A DNA stretch of 64,000 nt from Romanomermis culicivorax (Eukaryota > Nematoda > Enoplea > Mermithida > Mermithidae), in contig CAWUHX010000250.1 in assembly GCA_963922205.1 (NCBI GenBank), forward strand, positions 186,001 to 250,000, written 5' to 3'. The position numbers and the translations under genes are program-made. Numbering within the stretch: the first letter of the stretch is position 1; each line of letters begins with the position of its first letter. Positions 11,801-23,800 of this stretch are shown here, piece by piece. Under the pieces are notes generated by a model. That model was not told the DNA's origin. It saw nothing but the letters and a program-made list of their open reading frames with translations, and searched no databases.

Positions 11801-14800
11801 CAACTGGGATAAGTTTTTGTGTGAACTGATCGCATTTATCAAATTCCCCGTGGTCGAAAACCTTTTCCAGCGAAAAATCACGAAAATACGTTTGTTTACA
11901 CACGGAATAATTTTTGGTGTAAAGTGATCACATTCATTGAATTCCTTGTGGTCGAAAATCCCCTCCGCAAGAAAATTACGGCAGTGCGCTTGTTTACACC
12001 GTGGATAATTTTTTTTGTGTAAAGTGAGGACGTCTATTGAATTCCCCGCGGTCGAAAACTCCCTTCACTGAAAAATCACGGAAATACGCTTGTTTACACC
12101 CGGGATAATTTTTCGTGTAAAGTGACCGCGTCCATCAAATTCCCAATGGTCGAAAACCCTTGCAGTCCAAAAATCCCAATAAGGCTACAGGTTTATTTGA
12201 AACTGCAAAAAAAAACAAAATTGGGGACTGGCGTTTTCCGGGACTTTGGACAACCATATACTAATTGAATTGAGGCCATATTTCAAAAAAAAAATTAGCA
12301 TTTGAGATTACACCCCCAAGATGCTTAGGCCAAAGTATGGAGGTTGGATATAGCACACCGATTGCTGGGCATGGTGGAACTGGGGGGCCTTAAAAAGTGC
12401 GTTTTTTACCTGTTTGGGGCCCCACCGAGCACCACTTGCAGATAGAGGCGAAATGACAAAAGGCATCCCATAGTTTGCTCCTATGCCCGATATTATGCAA
12501 AAAACCCGAAGGTTCTAGCACTTACCGTTTTGGCTCTAGGGGGGACATGAAATTTGGGGGCCAAGTATATTATAGGTTGACGCTGTCGCGCCACCTATGA
12601 TGATTTCCTACAAGTAGTATATATTAATGTGCTGATATCCTTTCCTAAAAATCGCTATATGGCACAGAAATTGCATACTTTCCCATTATCATCTGCTCAG
12701 TAAATGTGTCAAAAAGATCAGTGAGTAATTCCTCTCAAGCACACATTGTGCAATTTTTCTCGAATTACTATAACCTACTGAGGCGAGGATGAGGTCTACC
12801 AAAATTTATTGGTATAGTGAGCTGTTTTTACGGGGGTAGTAAATGAGTTTCCAAATCTAAGACCGCGGTAATACCCCCCATGGGGTGCTCTGCTGACCAC
12901 CCACTCTAAAAAAAGTGCTCATTGCCCAGAAGCAATTATTCTTCGTAGGAGTACCCACCGACCCATTTCCTTCAAAATAGCATACCCAGTATGACAGTTC
13001 ACAAAGTTAGGCGTACCAGTAAGTCGTGGTTGTCCCATTTTGCTCGATCAATAAGTCATTTACACCAGGGCAGTAAATGAATTTCCAAACCTTAGACCCG
13101 GGTTATGTCTCCCATGCTGATATAGGGCAGTCTGTAGGTAGCCAACAGCTCGTTTCACACATTTTAAATTATCTTTGTATAATTCATCTGAATGATCGTT
13201 TAAGAATCGAATTCATTGAATCGTTGACTCCGTCGGATATCCGTTCACTGAACGAGAATCAAGGTGTTCTGACCGTTTTTACAAATGACAAGGGTGGTAT
13301 CGAAGACGATCTTATTGTAACCAAAACATCACAAGATTATTTATACGTTGTTACAAACGCCGGTTGCATCGATAAAGACGTTGCTTATTTCAAGGTATTG
13401 TGTTAATATTTAGACCAATATTTTTGGGAGAACAATCGAACATGCTTTTTGGAAACTTCTTTCTGAATTGCTGACATTTCCGCACTATTGTACACGTATA
13501 TACAAAAACTGATGATTTTTGTTGAGATTAGCAGTGCAACGGTTAACCGGAATCGATATGATTCAAAATTTCAGAACCGATACCGAACCAGAACTGATAT
13601 TTATCGAAAAACACCGGTTCCATCAATATTTCTTTCTGAAGTTGAAAATACATGACGACATGTATTTTACAAAGACTCAGAAGATGAAAACACAAAATTG
13701 TCAGTGCCTGGGCCATTGTTAATGACCATGGCTTAATTAAGGCTCTTCGAACAGGTATAGAATGCGCTTCTTTTATTGGTACACTACTGCTTCCACATGT
13801 TCATTTTGGACTCGATATTCGAACTGTCAATTTTCTCTTATAGTTCATACATAACTTAAGGAAAATTCCTCAACTTCAAGCAGGGTTCATAGCGACCGGG
13901 AAAACCGGGAAAAGACCGGGAATTTTCAGTTGGACCGGAAGAACCGGGAAAAAACGGGAATTCCTTGCAGGAAACCTGAGAAAGTCAGGTGATTTTTTGG
14001 ACAATGTCAAGTGCACGAGAAATATGTTGGAAAGGTGCCTTCTGGTGCATTTTAGAAGGTCAAAACCTCAAAATTTTTCGGCGCTTCTCGCCGATTATGA
14101 TCATTTTCATCATTGCTTGATAAAATCCAGCTCGTGGGCGACCATAGGCATGTCTGTTTTACTTACTAGCATACATGTAATTGGGGAGGGAAGTGCTATG
14201 GGAACCACCCCCCCCCCCCAGAAATCGTCGACCATATGGCTAGCCATTGGGCGACCGCCCCCCAGGATTTTCCAATCCAACGGCTAGCCATATGGTAGCC
14301 TTTGGGACCCCCATACTTTTGGTCGGAAAAATACTGAAAAATGTCAATTTTTTGATTAGAAATGCCAATTTTTTAACGAAAAATGGTAGGAAATGTGAAT
14401 TTTCTTGGCGCTCCGCGCCACAGATACATTTTTTCGGTCTTTTTAGGGGAGAATTACTATTTTTTTGAACTACTTTTCGGACTTTTTTCGTGAAAAAGTC
14501 GAATTTTTTTTCCCTGAGGGACCCCTCCCCCCAAAATTTTGGGAATTACTGACCCCCGGCCCCAAAAAAGTCGCCCAACCCCCCCCCCCAGACCTCCGGG
14601 CTCCGTTACTGGTATGCTTACTAGTTAGCATTCAATAGTTGTTACCACCTAGAATATCTCACCTCGTGGTTTAATCAGTTTATCTTTCATATTGTGCGTT
14701 AGTATATCCGAGTGAAATGAAGATTTTTTCGATTTTTTCACAAAATTTTTCTGCGGTCTTTATAAATTTTTGAACTTTGTTAACATAATTTTTTTTTTAC

Positions 14801-17800
14801 TTCTGGCGAATGATTGGAACGCCATAAGTATGGGAAAGAGACAAATACTGCTGTCGAATAATCTAAATTTTTGGTTGCTTTTCCGATTTTACAAATTTAA
14901 TTGGCATTCTTTCAATATGATATTTTGCATTTTGTCCGGCTATGAAAAATGATTGAATTGAATGAAAAATTAGACCACTTATCAAGGAAATGAATGTCGA
15001 AAAGATTAATTTTACAGCGTTCTAGTGTCAAAAGTGCAAAAGAATTTTCGTCCTTCGCGTCGGAGGTCTATTTAAGAATTTTGTTGTTTCGTCCAAATTT
15101 ATTAAACATCGTTGACTTCAAGCCGATTTTGTAGCTGGTTAGTGGGTTGAAAACATCCGAAAGTTGTTCATGCATGAACATCATTAGGCCGGAAAAATCC
15201 AATTTTAAATCACGAAATCGTCCTGAAAAGGTTGATCATCCAGGATTCTAAACTATCGGGATCGAAAATTTGTTAGAAAGAATGATTCATATGCAGTCTA
15301 TGATTCTTCTTCTTAGCCAAGCATAGATATGCCAGCCGTCGAATTTTTGTGCAATTTACGTTTTCCTCGCTTTGGTTTTATGTTAACCTGTTACTATGAA
15401 TTTTGATGTCTTACCATAATCTGACGCAAAAATGAAAAATTTTTGTTTTCTCTCCATTTTTGATAAATAACTGAAGAAGCAGAATATATTCAGAAAAGCT
15501 CAAAAATGCATATAGTGGCATTTTTAAGTGGAAAAAATGATATGGCCAAATTGGCGAAAAAAGTTTTGACTTCTTTCGCCAAATAGCGATAGCGTCTCTG
15601 CGAAAAAAACAGTACTAGGGATCCTGCGACCTTGAAAGTATAGTATGAAAGTTAGAAGTTATGAAATTTTGGGGATCAGACACAAAAAAGATGCATTTTG
15701 GTGCATTTTAGAAGATCATAATCTCAAAATTTTCTGGCGTGAACTTTAATAATCATTTTTTTTATGTTATTACCTAGCTCAGGCGCTGCTTTTAGCATGT
15801 CTACCTTCACTTATCACTTAATGTATAATAGTTTTCATCATCTTAAACGTATTATCTCATGTTTTAATCGGTACTCTTCAATATTCATCTTGATATTTAA
15901 TGAAGATTCACATTTTTCAGTGACAGATTCTTTGAGAAAGATCAATACCGTCAAGTGGGTTAATTTTGGACAGTGGGGTAACTTTGGACAAAATTTTGAT
16001 TTGAACGTTATCAGTGTATATCTTGCTTGATATTTAGGTTCTGTGAATAAAACTTTTACCATTCGACAGCTTGTTCAATTTTGCAATAGATACAACTTTG
16101 TTTTTTCGCATAAAGCTGTTTATATCGCTACGATTTCATTTGTAAACTTACTTACTTTTTTTGTAGAAAAAGTTTATGTGCGAACTTTTTGTTTTTTATT
16201 GAATCAGCTGGACGAAATTGCGTCAAATTTGTCCCATTGGATTAACGTGAGTTTGATTCATGTTTAAACGATGTGTTTTTGCATGCTGCCACATTTTCCT
16301 CAAAGCTAGAAAAGTTTTTCAAAAAAAATTATGTTTTTGCAAAATCATGGGGTAACTTTGGACACTAGTTTTACATATTGTTACAGTGCAGGAAACTATG
16401 CCAAGAAAATACAGAAAAGCTGTTCGACGAAATTATGTTCTGTATTCTGAAAAAGATCTACAGGATGCTGTAAGAGACGTTCGGGAAGGAGTCATGTCCG
16501 TTCCTGAAGCAGAATCAGTCTATGGTGTCTCCAAGTCCACATTAAGCAACAAGTTAAATAGTCGGCACATGGATCCCGTTGGATGTCCAATAATCTTCAC
16601 ACCATTTTTCCATCAGCAAAAATGATATGGCTCAAATTCAGGAAAATTTTCGTGCCTATTTGGACAAATGACCTCAATTATATGTGCCTCAAAAATGATC
16701 TATTTTGATCACTTATTACGTTTGATTTGAACCTCATTATTTTCCATTATCAGTTCATAAGCTTTATTTTTGTGATTCTGAATATTAATCATTGTAATCT
16801 CGGTGATTTTCTTGTCATTTAACATAATTCAATCACGTATAATTGTCGATTTGTAAAATTTTGCAAATTCACATCAAGTGCCATTCGTTTTTTTGTCGTA
16901 AAATTATGTCAATTTATCGTAAAATTATGTCAATTTATCGTAGAGACCAAAGTTTTTTTTTAACGCAGCTGGTGTCCAATGTTACCCTCCTATATGTGTT
17001 ACTTTGGCCTTAAAGGCACAGTTCTCGAGATTTTTTTGAAATTCGTTCAGTGTCCAAAGTTGCCATACATCGTGGGGTTTAGCTAATCTACATTGTGACC
17101 TATATTTTAGGACAAATTTGATGCAAATTCGTCCAGTGGTTGCAGAGATATTCATGTTCAAAGTTCGTAAGTGTCCAAAGTTACCCCACTTGACGGTACG
17201 TCAATTCTCTAAACTTTTTAAAGCGATTATTCGTTTCTTAATGTAAAATCAATTCAAATGCTTCATGGAAGTAGTTTTTGGATATATATTCTCTTCTTAC
17301 TCATATCTTTTCCGCCAAGCTTATGAGAGTTTGCGAATAAATTACTGGTTTTTAAATTTTTTAGATAAGTTCTAAAAATTACGACTTTGGAACACAAAAT
17401 GCGAATCCAATTCTTGAAATAAATGTTCAGAAAATTGATTTTCCGGCATGGCAGAATGTCAACGCTCAAAAAAATTTTCTGGCGCTACGCATATCTTTTT
17501 TATATCTTTTTTGGACTCTCACTTGTTTCATCATAGAGGACTTGACCGTCAATTTCTCATGCAATCCAAAGTCATTGTGCTCTTGGATAGTTTGCTGGAA
17601 AATTTGTTCCACAATTCTTGTAGATTAGATTTCAATCAAACTCGAAAATTTCAATTTTTTCCCCAATTTTAATGAATTAACTTCTTTAAAAAACAGCCGA
17701 AGCTCTGAAAAAGCCCAAAAATGCATAAATAAAGCGTTTATGAGCATTTTTAAGCGAAAAAACGACTTTGGAAAAATGAAGAAAAAAATTTTGACTCCTT

Positions 17801-20800
17801 TCCCCTTTTGGGAAAAGGCCCGGGGAAAAACAATGGTAACAGGAGGAAACCGCAGTGCAGAAACTTTTTTTGGCTTTTCTGCTCTGCGCAGAAAGCCAGG
17901 TGCAATAAAAAACAATGGTTCGATATCTACATTATGAAGACGTATAAAATCGACTTGAAATTTGCATATTTACGTATTATGTTCATTACTGGAAAATTTT
18001 CATATAATACCTGGGAAAGTCAGGCGATTTTTTTGGCAAAGTGTGTATGAACCCTGTCTTGAAAAACTCAAAATTTAATGAACGTTTTATCGTATTTTCA
18101 CAACAATTTTATTACTTCTTATATGACCTACCTGGTTTAGTTTTCGTTAATTTCATTTTATGATTTCAAGCACCTTGTTTTTGGCTTTAAATGGTCATTT
18201 TTACTGTTGAAATTTTTAGGAATCTGGAAACTCAAAAATCTTACCGTCTCTAAGATGGTTTCATTGATTGATTGAAAGCAACGACTCTTACGAGACTGTT
18301 TTTTACTATGCTCAAAGTCTCTGTTTTTCCACACTCGAATGTTTTTAAATAAGTATATAAATTTTGAACTGTTGTTCTTTTTTGATTATTTTTTGCGTCT
18401 TAAATTTTTTAGTACCTGTTATACTGAAAAAATATGTTAAAACCTACCGGGAAACCCGTTTTCACCTGCCGGGAAAGCCGGGAATTTTATTTTCGGAAAT
18501 CGCTATGAACCCTGTGTAAAACTATGAGCATTTTGCAGCCAATTAGCGTGAAGATGTAAAAGAATGGGTTCTTTCCGATTATGGAATGACAGAAAAGATT
18601 TATTCTTGGTAGGACATTTTTTTCTGATAACTTCCACGGAGTTGGTTCAAGGAATTAGCACAAGATAATGTCCGTAGTAGAAACTTTTAAAAACCGATAC
18701 GAATAGGTATGTATTTTTGTTGGTCCACAGAAGTTTCGTTATTGTTAACGCTCTTTTTTACGTCATATTTCATGAATAATTAGGTAAAGACACTGAGGAA
18801 GAATGTTATTTCTCATCTATACTGAATTAGTTAATCCTTATTGCAATATTTCACATATAGAAATTTTAGCAGACGATCCTTGAACATCACAGGCGGCATC
18901 TACAATTTTGAATTTTTTGAGTAGATTTGACAGAATAATGATTAGTAATGTCCCGGTGCCATCTTTTTTTGATGGTGTCGGTATGGGGTTCAATGTTGTC
19001 TTCAACAGGTTGGCGTAAAAAGTAGTTTAGTTGTCACAATAATGGTCATTGGTGAGGATGAGAAGTAGCAGCTGCAGAAGGCTTTAATTTGGGGAAATTT
19101 TTTACATAAGTAGAGAAATTTGGAGTCATCTCCTGAAACTCACTAGCGGCAAAAAGCTGTCACCTGACAATCCAATCAATGGCATGGCAGTCGATGAGCA
19201 CATTAGAAATGCCTATGTTTGACACTGAGAAGTAAATTCTGGTTTAATAATTCAGCACAAATTGTTAAGTCTACTCATATTATGATTAGTGCTTGACCGA
19301 TGGGCGCTTTTTTTAATCGGCCGATGCTGATGCGTCGGTCATAACCACTGTTTTTCCCCGACTATCTTTCCACATTTGTGGAAAGACTAAAAAAAATTTC
19401 CATGGTATGTGTAGCGGTAGTGACATTTAACATTATCGTGTTTATGTCGAAATGGGACTTGTGTTCCACTCACTAAATCACCTAATCAGGCCAAACCTTA
19501 GGTAGAAATAGTGTGCAACAGTCCGGTCTATCCCAATCTCAACAAATGATCAGCTGCTTTTGTTCTAGTGAACTGCAGATGATCTGATAACTCTCTGAGC
19601 TCAGATAACTTCTAATCAATGGGTAATACTGAGAAGTCAGGCCGAGAATTGAGTTGTAAATGTAGACTTGCATGCAGGGTGGTACTCCAGAAATCCGGGT
19701 CCTAACTTGCGTTCCCTCCGCTGCGAGAATGTCAATAAATGTCCAGGCGAAGAACGTTGTATTTGGGCGAAGGCTCTCCACAAATATAAATCAATATAAT
19801 ATAATAAATGGCCGGTCTGGCCGCCGATTTTCTTATAAAAATAAATAATAATAAAAAATAAATAATTAAAATAAACGAACAAGGAATGACCAAAAAGCAT
19901 AGACGCACGGGCCTTTTATGCGCGTCATCTATGCAAATCGGCGTCGGCGCATTTTGCGTCGACTTTGGCTAATTTAGACTATGTCCATCCCCGGCATTTA
20001 AATTAGGTACCTATGTACCAAGTGGTTATGAATTTTTCGAGACTAAACTTATGAAACAGTGTTTTTTGTCACTGAAAATGCAGGATTGTGCGTATGATTA
20101 GCAATGATACCGAACCTATTGTATAATTACTCATTCCATCATAGTCATACTCATGAATTAAAATTTGTGCGATATCTACGTTTAAATTTTTGAAAGTCTT
20201 TTTCTCCAGTTTCCCCAACTCGTTTTCAGCCTACAAAATGCTCATAGACGCTTTATTTAAGTGTTTTTGAGCTTTTTAAAGCATTTTGATAATCAATTCT
20301 TCGAACATATATCTCGAAAGTTAGATTTTAATTTGTGTTTAAAAATCGTAAGTTCTAGAATTTTGTCATTTAAAAAATTTTAAAACCAGTAATTTATACC
20401 AAAAGTAAATTATGAACTTTCATGAATTTGACCGAAAAAATGTGAGTAAAAAGAGTAAAAATTTTCCAAAACTACTTTCATGAAGGTTTTGAATTCGTTT
20501 TACGTTGAGAAAGGAACAATCGATTGAAAATTTCTAGAAGGTTGGCGTGTTGATCTTTCTCAAAAATTGTGTCAAGGAAAAATGGGGATATTTATCAAAT
20601 ATCAAGATAAAATATCGAAGATTACCAATTAAAACATAAGATAATACGTTTAAGATAACGAAAACTATTATAGATTTGGTGGTGAAGGTAGACATGCTAA
20701 AAGCCGCGCCTGAACTTGATAATAAATAATGTCTATTGAAGTTATAACCGGCGCAAGGGTCGAAAAATTTTGAGATTTGTACCTTCTAAAATATACCGAA

Positions 20801-23800
20801 ATGCATCTTTTCTATATGAAAATTCCAAATTTTTTTCACATTGGTGGAAAGACCTCAAAATTTTTTTCCATATTCCAGATTTTTTTCCACATTTTAGTGC
20901 AAATTTAGAAAAAACAGTGGTCGTAACATTTACAAAATATGAAAAAAGTGAAAACAAATTTCCAGAAGTTGAAAATTTTTTTATACAAAATTTTATTTAC
21001 AAAATAGGAAGCAACATTTTTAATCATCTATTAAATTTACTGGAAGTGTCTGATATGCTTCCTTCGTGTATGTTGAAGCCTTAACGAAGCTACATGTGAG
21101 ATGACAAAACTTGAAATAAAATAACAGTCAGAAAACCAACCATGGGTCATCATGCTTAAATAATCGGTCAGACTTAATTATTGCTTACATGTTGGTTGGC
21201 TCTTTTGTTTGTTTATTCCATAAAACACTGTCATTTTTAATATATTTTTTGTTTCTTCTCTTTTTGATCATGTTAAACTGTTCACGTAAAAAATAATGTG
21301 GTACGAACCCTGGCAGATCTGCTGCGGTCGTCGTGTACCAGATCACATCGAGCTTGGTCTGTTTTCCTAGGTATGGAGACGAAAATCAACTAGAGACTAT
21401 TGGAGATGATCATCTCTCCTCTTTTTTTCTTTTTATTCTTCCATTTTCAGTTTGTTTCATTTTTTCTCATTACACATTGTAAAGACCCTAAAGATGCCTG
21501 ATACATTGCCATCTTCAAGTTTAGTGTTTCTGGAGTTTCACTGTTTTTGCAGCACTGTTTTTTTAGCGGCACACCCATTAGCAGTGCCGCTAAGTTTGAC
21601 TCCATTAGCGCAAAAATATTTTATCAGCATACAGTAAATTATTTCTTTTTACAATAGTGATGAAGTTATTAGTGATTGTATTAAGTATTATTGAGAAATG
21701 TGTTATTGTAAACGTATATTTTGACAGCGTTCTTTAAAACTTACCTACCTAATACCGATATTCACAGGGTCGTAACCGAGAAAAAAAATTTTCCGGCGCC
21801 CAGCGCCCGGAAAATTTTCAGGTTTTTACATTCTAAAAAGCTGGAAAATGAATCTTCATGACAATGAAAATAAATCGGAATGAAACTAATGCATCTTAAT
21901 ACCTTTCTTATCCCGGCGCCTAGAGCCGGGAAAATTTTCGGATTTTTGTGTTGCAAAATGCTGGAAAATGTATGTTCCCAACAATTATTCCTGGATAGAA
22001 GCTCTAAATTCACAGTCTTGTAATGATGTTTTTATCGTCTTTCAATCGCAGATTGAGAAGGATCACGTTTCGAAACCTTGGAAAACTCCAAGCGAAGCGG
22101 GAGAATAAAATTCTGGGAAGTGATGAAAAATCTCAATTATCAGCAAATTATTGACTCTTGAATAAATTAGTAAAAAAGAGATGAAGTAATTCAATTGATA
22201 GGAACTGATGAAGATTAATTAGTAAGTGGAAGTAGATATGCTAACGGCCGCGTTTGATAGAAAGCAACGACTGTTCGACCGGCGGAAAATTTTGAGGTTT
22301 TGACCCCTTTGAAATTCACCAAAATGAATCTTTTCGGTTTTGAAGGGAAAAAAATTTTCTTATGAAAAAAATGCCCAAAGCTTTTTCCTTATTTCGAAAT
22401 TTTATTCCCTAAAAGATCGCATTGAGGAGAAAAACGGGGCTTCAAACGACACGAGAGAAAAAATTGTGAAGATTGATGGAAAATCTAATTAATCAGCAAA
22501 ATGTTTTCTTGTAACTAATGGAGAAGAGATGAGGTACAATTCAGTTGATTGAAACTGCTGAATGTTAAGTAGTAAGTGGAAGTAGATATGCTAATAGCCA
22601 TGTTGAATAGAAAACAATGACTGTTATACTCATTGACCGGCGCGAAGCGCCGGAAAATTTTGAGATTTTTCTCTGTGAGAGACACGAAATCAACGACAAA
22701 GTCCCAACGGCCTTGTATATTCATCATTGTAAATTCCGGCCCATGTTTTACTAGCGCCGCGCTAAAAAAACAGTGTTTTGAAGTAATCTTAAACAGCAAG
22801 CATAATCATACATACCTAAGCAAAGTTATTTAACACGTGTTTTAGGTTGGTCATCATTTTTCAAACGGGTTGTATAATTATATTGAAATATTCTTTACCT
22901 GATGAAGTCATTCTCTGAATGAATACGTCGTGGTGGTTGAGAGAATGACTTCATCAGGTAAAGAATATATTTACGGTCTAGAACAGTTCTGCGCCAATAC
23001 TTCGGCGCAGTGGCGGTTTTAGGGGGGACGGTGGCGGTCGCCACCCCAATTGACGTCGGAAGATTTTTTAGAAGGTCCAAATCTCAAAATTTTCCAACTT
23101 TAATAATCATTGTTATCTATTACCAAGCTCAGGCGTGGCTTTTAGCATGTCTACCTTCGCATAATCTCTAATAGTTTTCATCATATCTCACGTTTTAATT
23201 GGTAATCTTCAATATTTCATCTTGATGTTTAATGAATATCTGCTTTTTTCCTTGGCACATTTTTTGAGAAAGATCAACACGCAGACTACCCCATAGGGAG
23301 GGGTATGAGGGGGGTATTACCCCTGCCTAAAGTTCTAAAAATTGATCACTGGGTGCCTAATTTTGAGACAAAATGAAGTGTTTATTGGCCATTTAGCTAG
23401 ACTACCCCCTCAAATTTTCAACTTTACCCATACCTGAAGAATCTGACCTTGGAGACCTCTGTCAACACGTCAACTTTCTAAACTTCTTGAAGCGATTGTT
23501 TCTTTCTTAACGTAAAACGAATTCAAAAGCTTCATTGAAGTAGTTTTCGAAAATTTCTACTCTTCTTACCCATATCTTTTTGGCCAAATTCATGAAAGTT
23601 TAGGAATAAATTGGTTTTAAAATTTTTCGAATTCGAACTTTCGATTTTTTAACAGGAAATTTTAATCTAATTTTTGAAATATATGTTCGAAAAATTGGTT
23701 TTCCAGCGTTTCGGAATGTCAATACCCAAAAAATTTTCCGGCGCTTGGTGCTGGAAAGATTAACTTTTTTTCGCCTCTCATTTGTCATCATACTAAACTG

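Larger units (their letters stand above)
15660..17500 (+). repeat. Dispersed GC-hairpin repeat, copy A (split by a pogo element)
   Basis: The copy begins with GCATTTTGGTGCATTTTAG..TCTCAAAATTTTCTGGCG and ends near 17490 with AAAATTTTCTGGCGCTACGC. In between is about 650 bp shared with 23060-23780 and, inverted, with 20200-20830 (GCTTTTAGCATGTCTACC, GAGAAAGATCAA.ACGTCAA). The pogo-type element at 15948-17196 interrupts it. No coding potential. Confidence 0.75.

Noticed and set aside
11423-11903. Minus-strand frames of about 100 codons with repeated [14 protein letters not shown]
   Set aside because: They are readings of the 98-bp minisatellite. The period is not a multiple of three and each frame dies after two or three units.
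13519-13722. Possible extra exon ([19 protein letters not shown])
   Set aside because: It does not match AMT, which is complete without it, and carries a stop when the better phase is followed. It is perhaps an old repeat with ACCG motifs.
13883-18514. One 4.6-kb hAT element between CAGGGTTCATAGCG and CGCTATGAACCCTG
   Set aside because: The 8-bp flanks (about ACTTCAAG and TGTAAAAC) do not match, and a third end at 18052 complicates the picture. I list only the termini.
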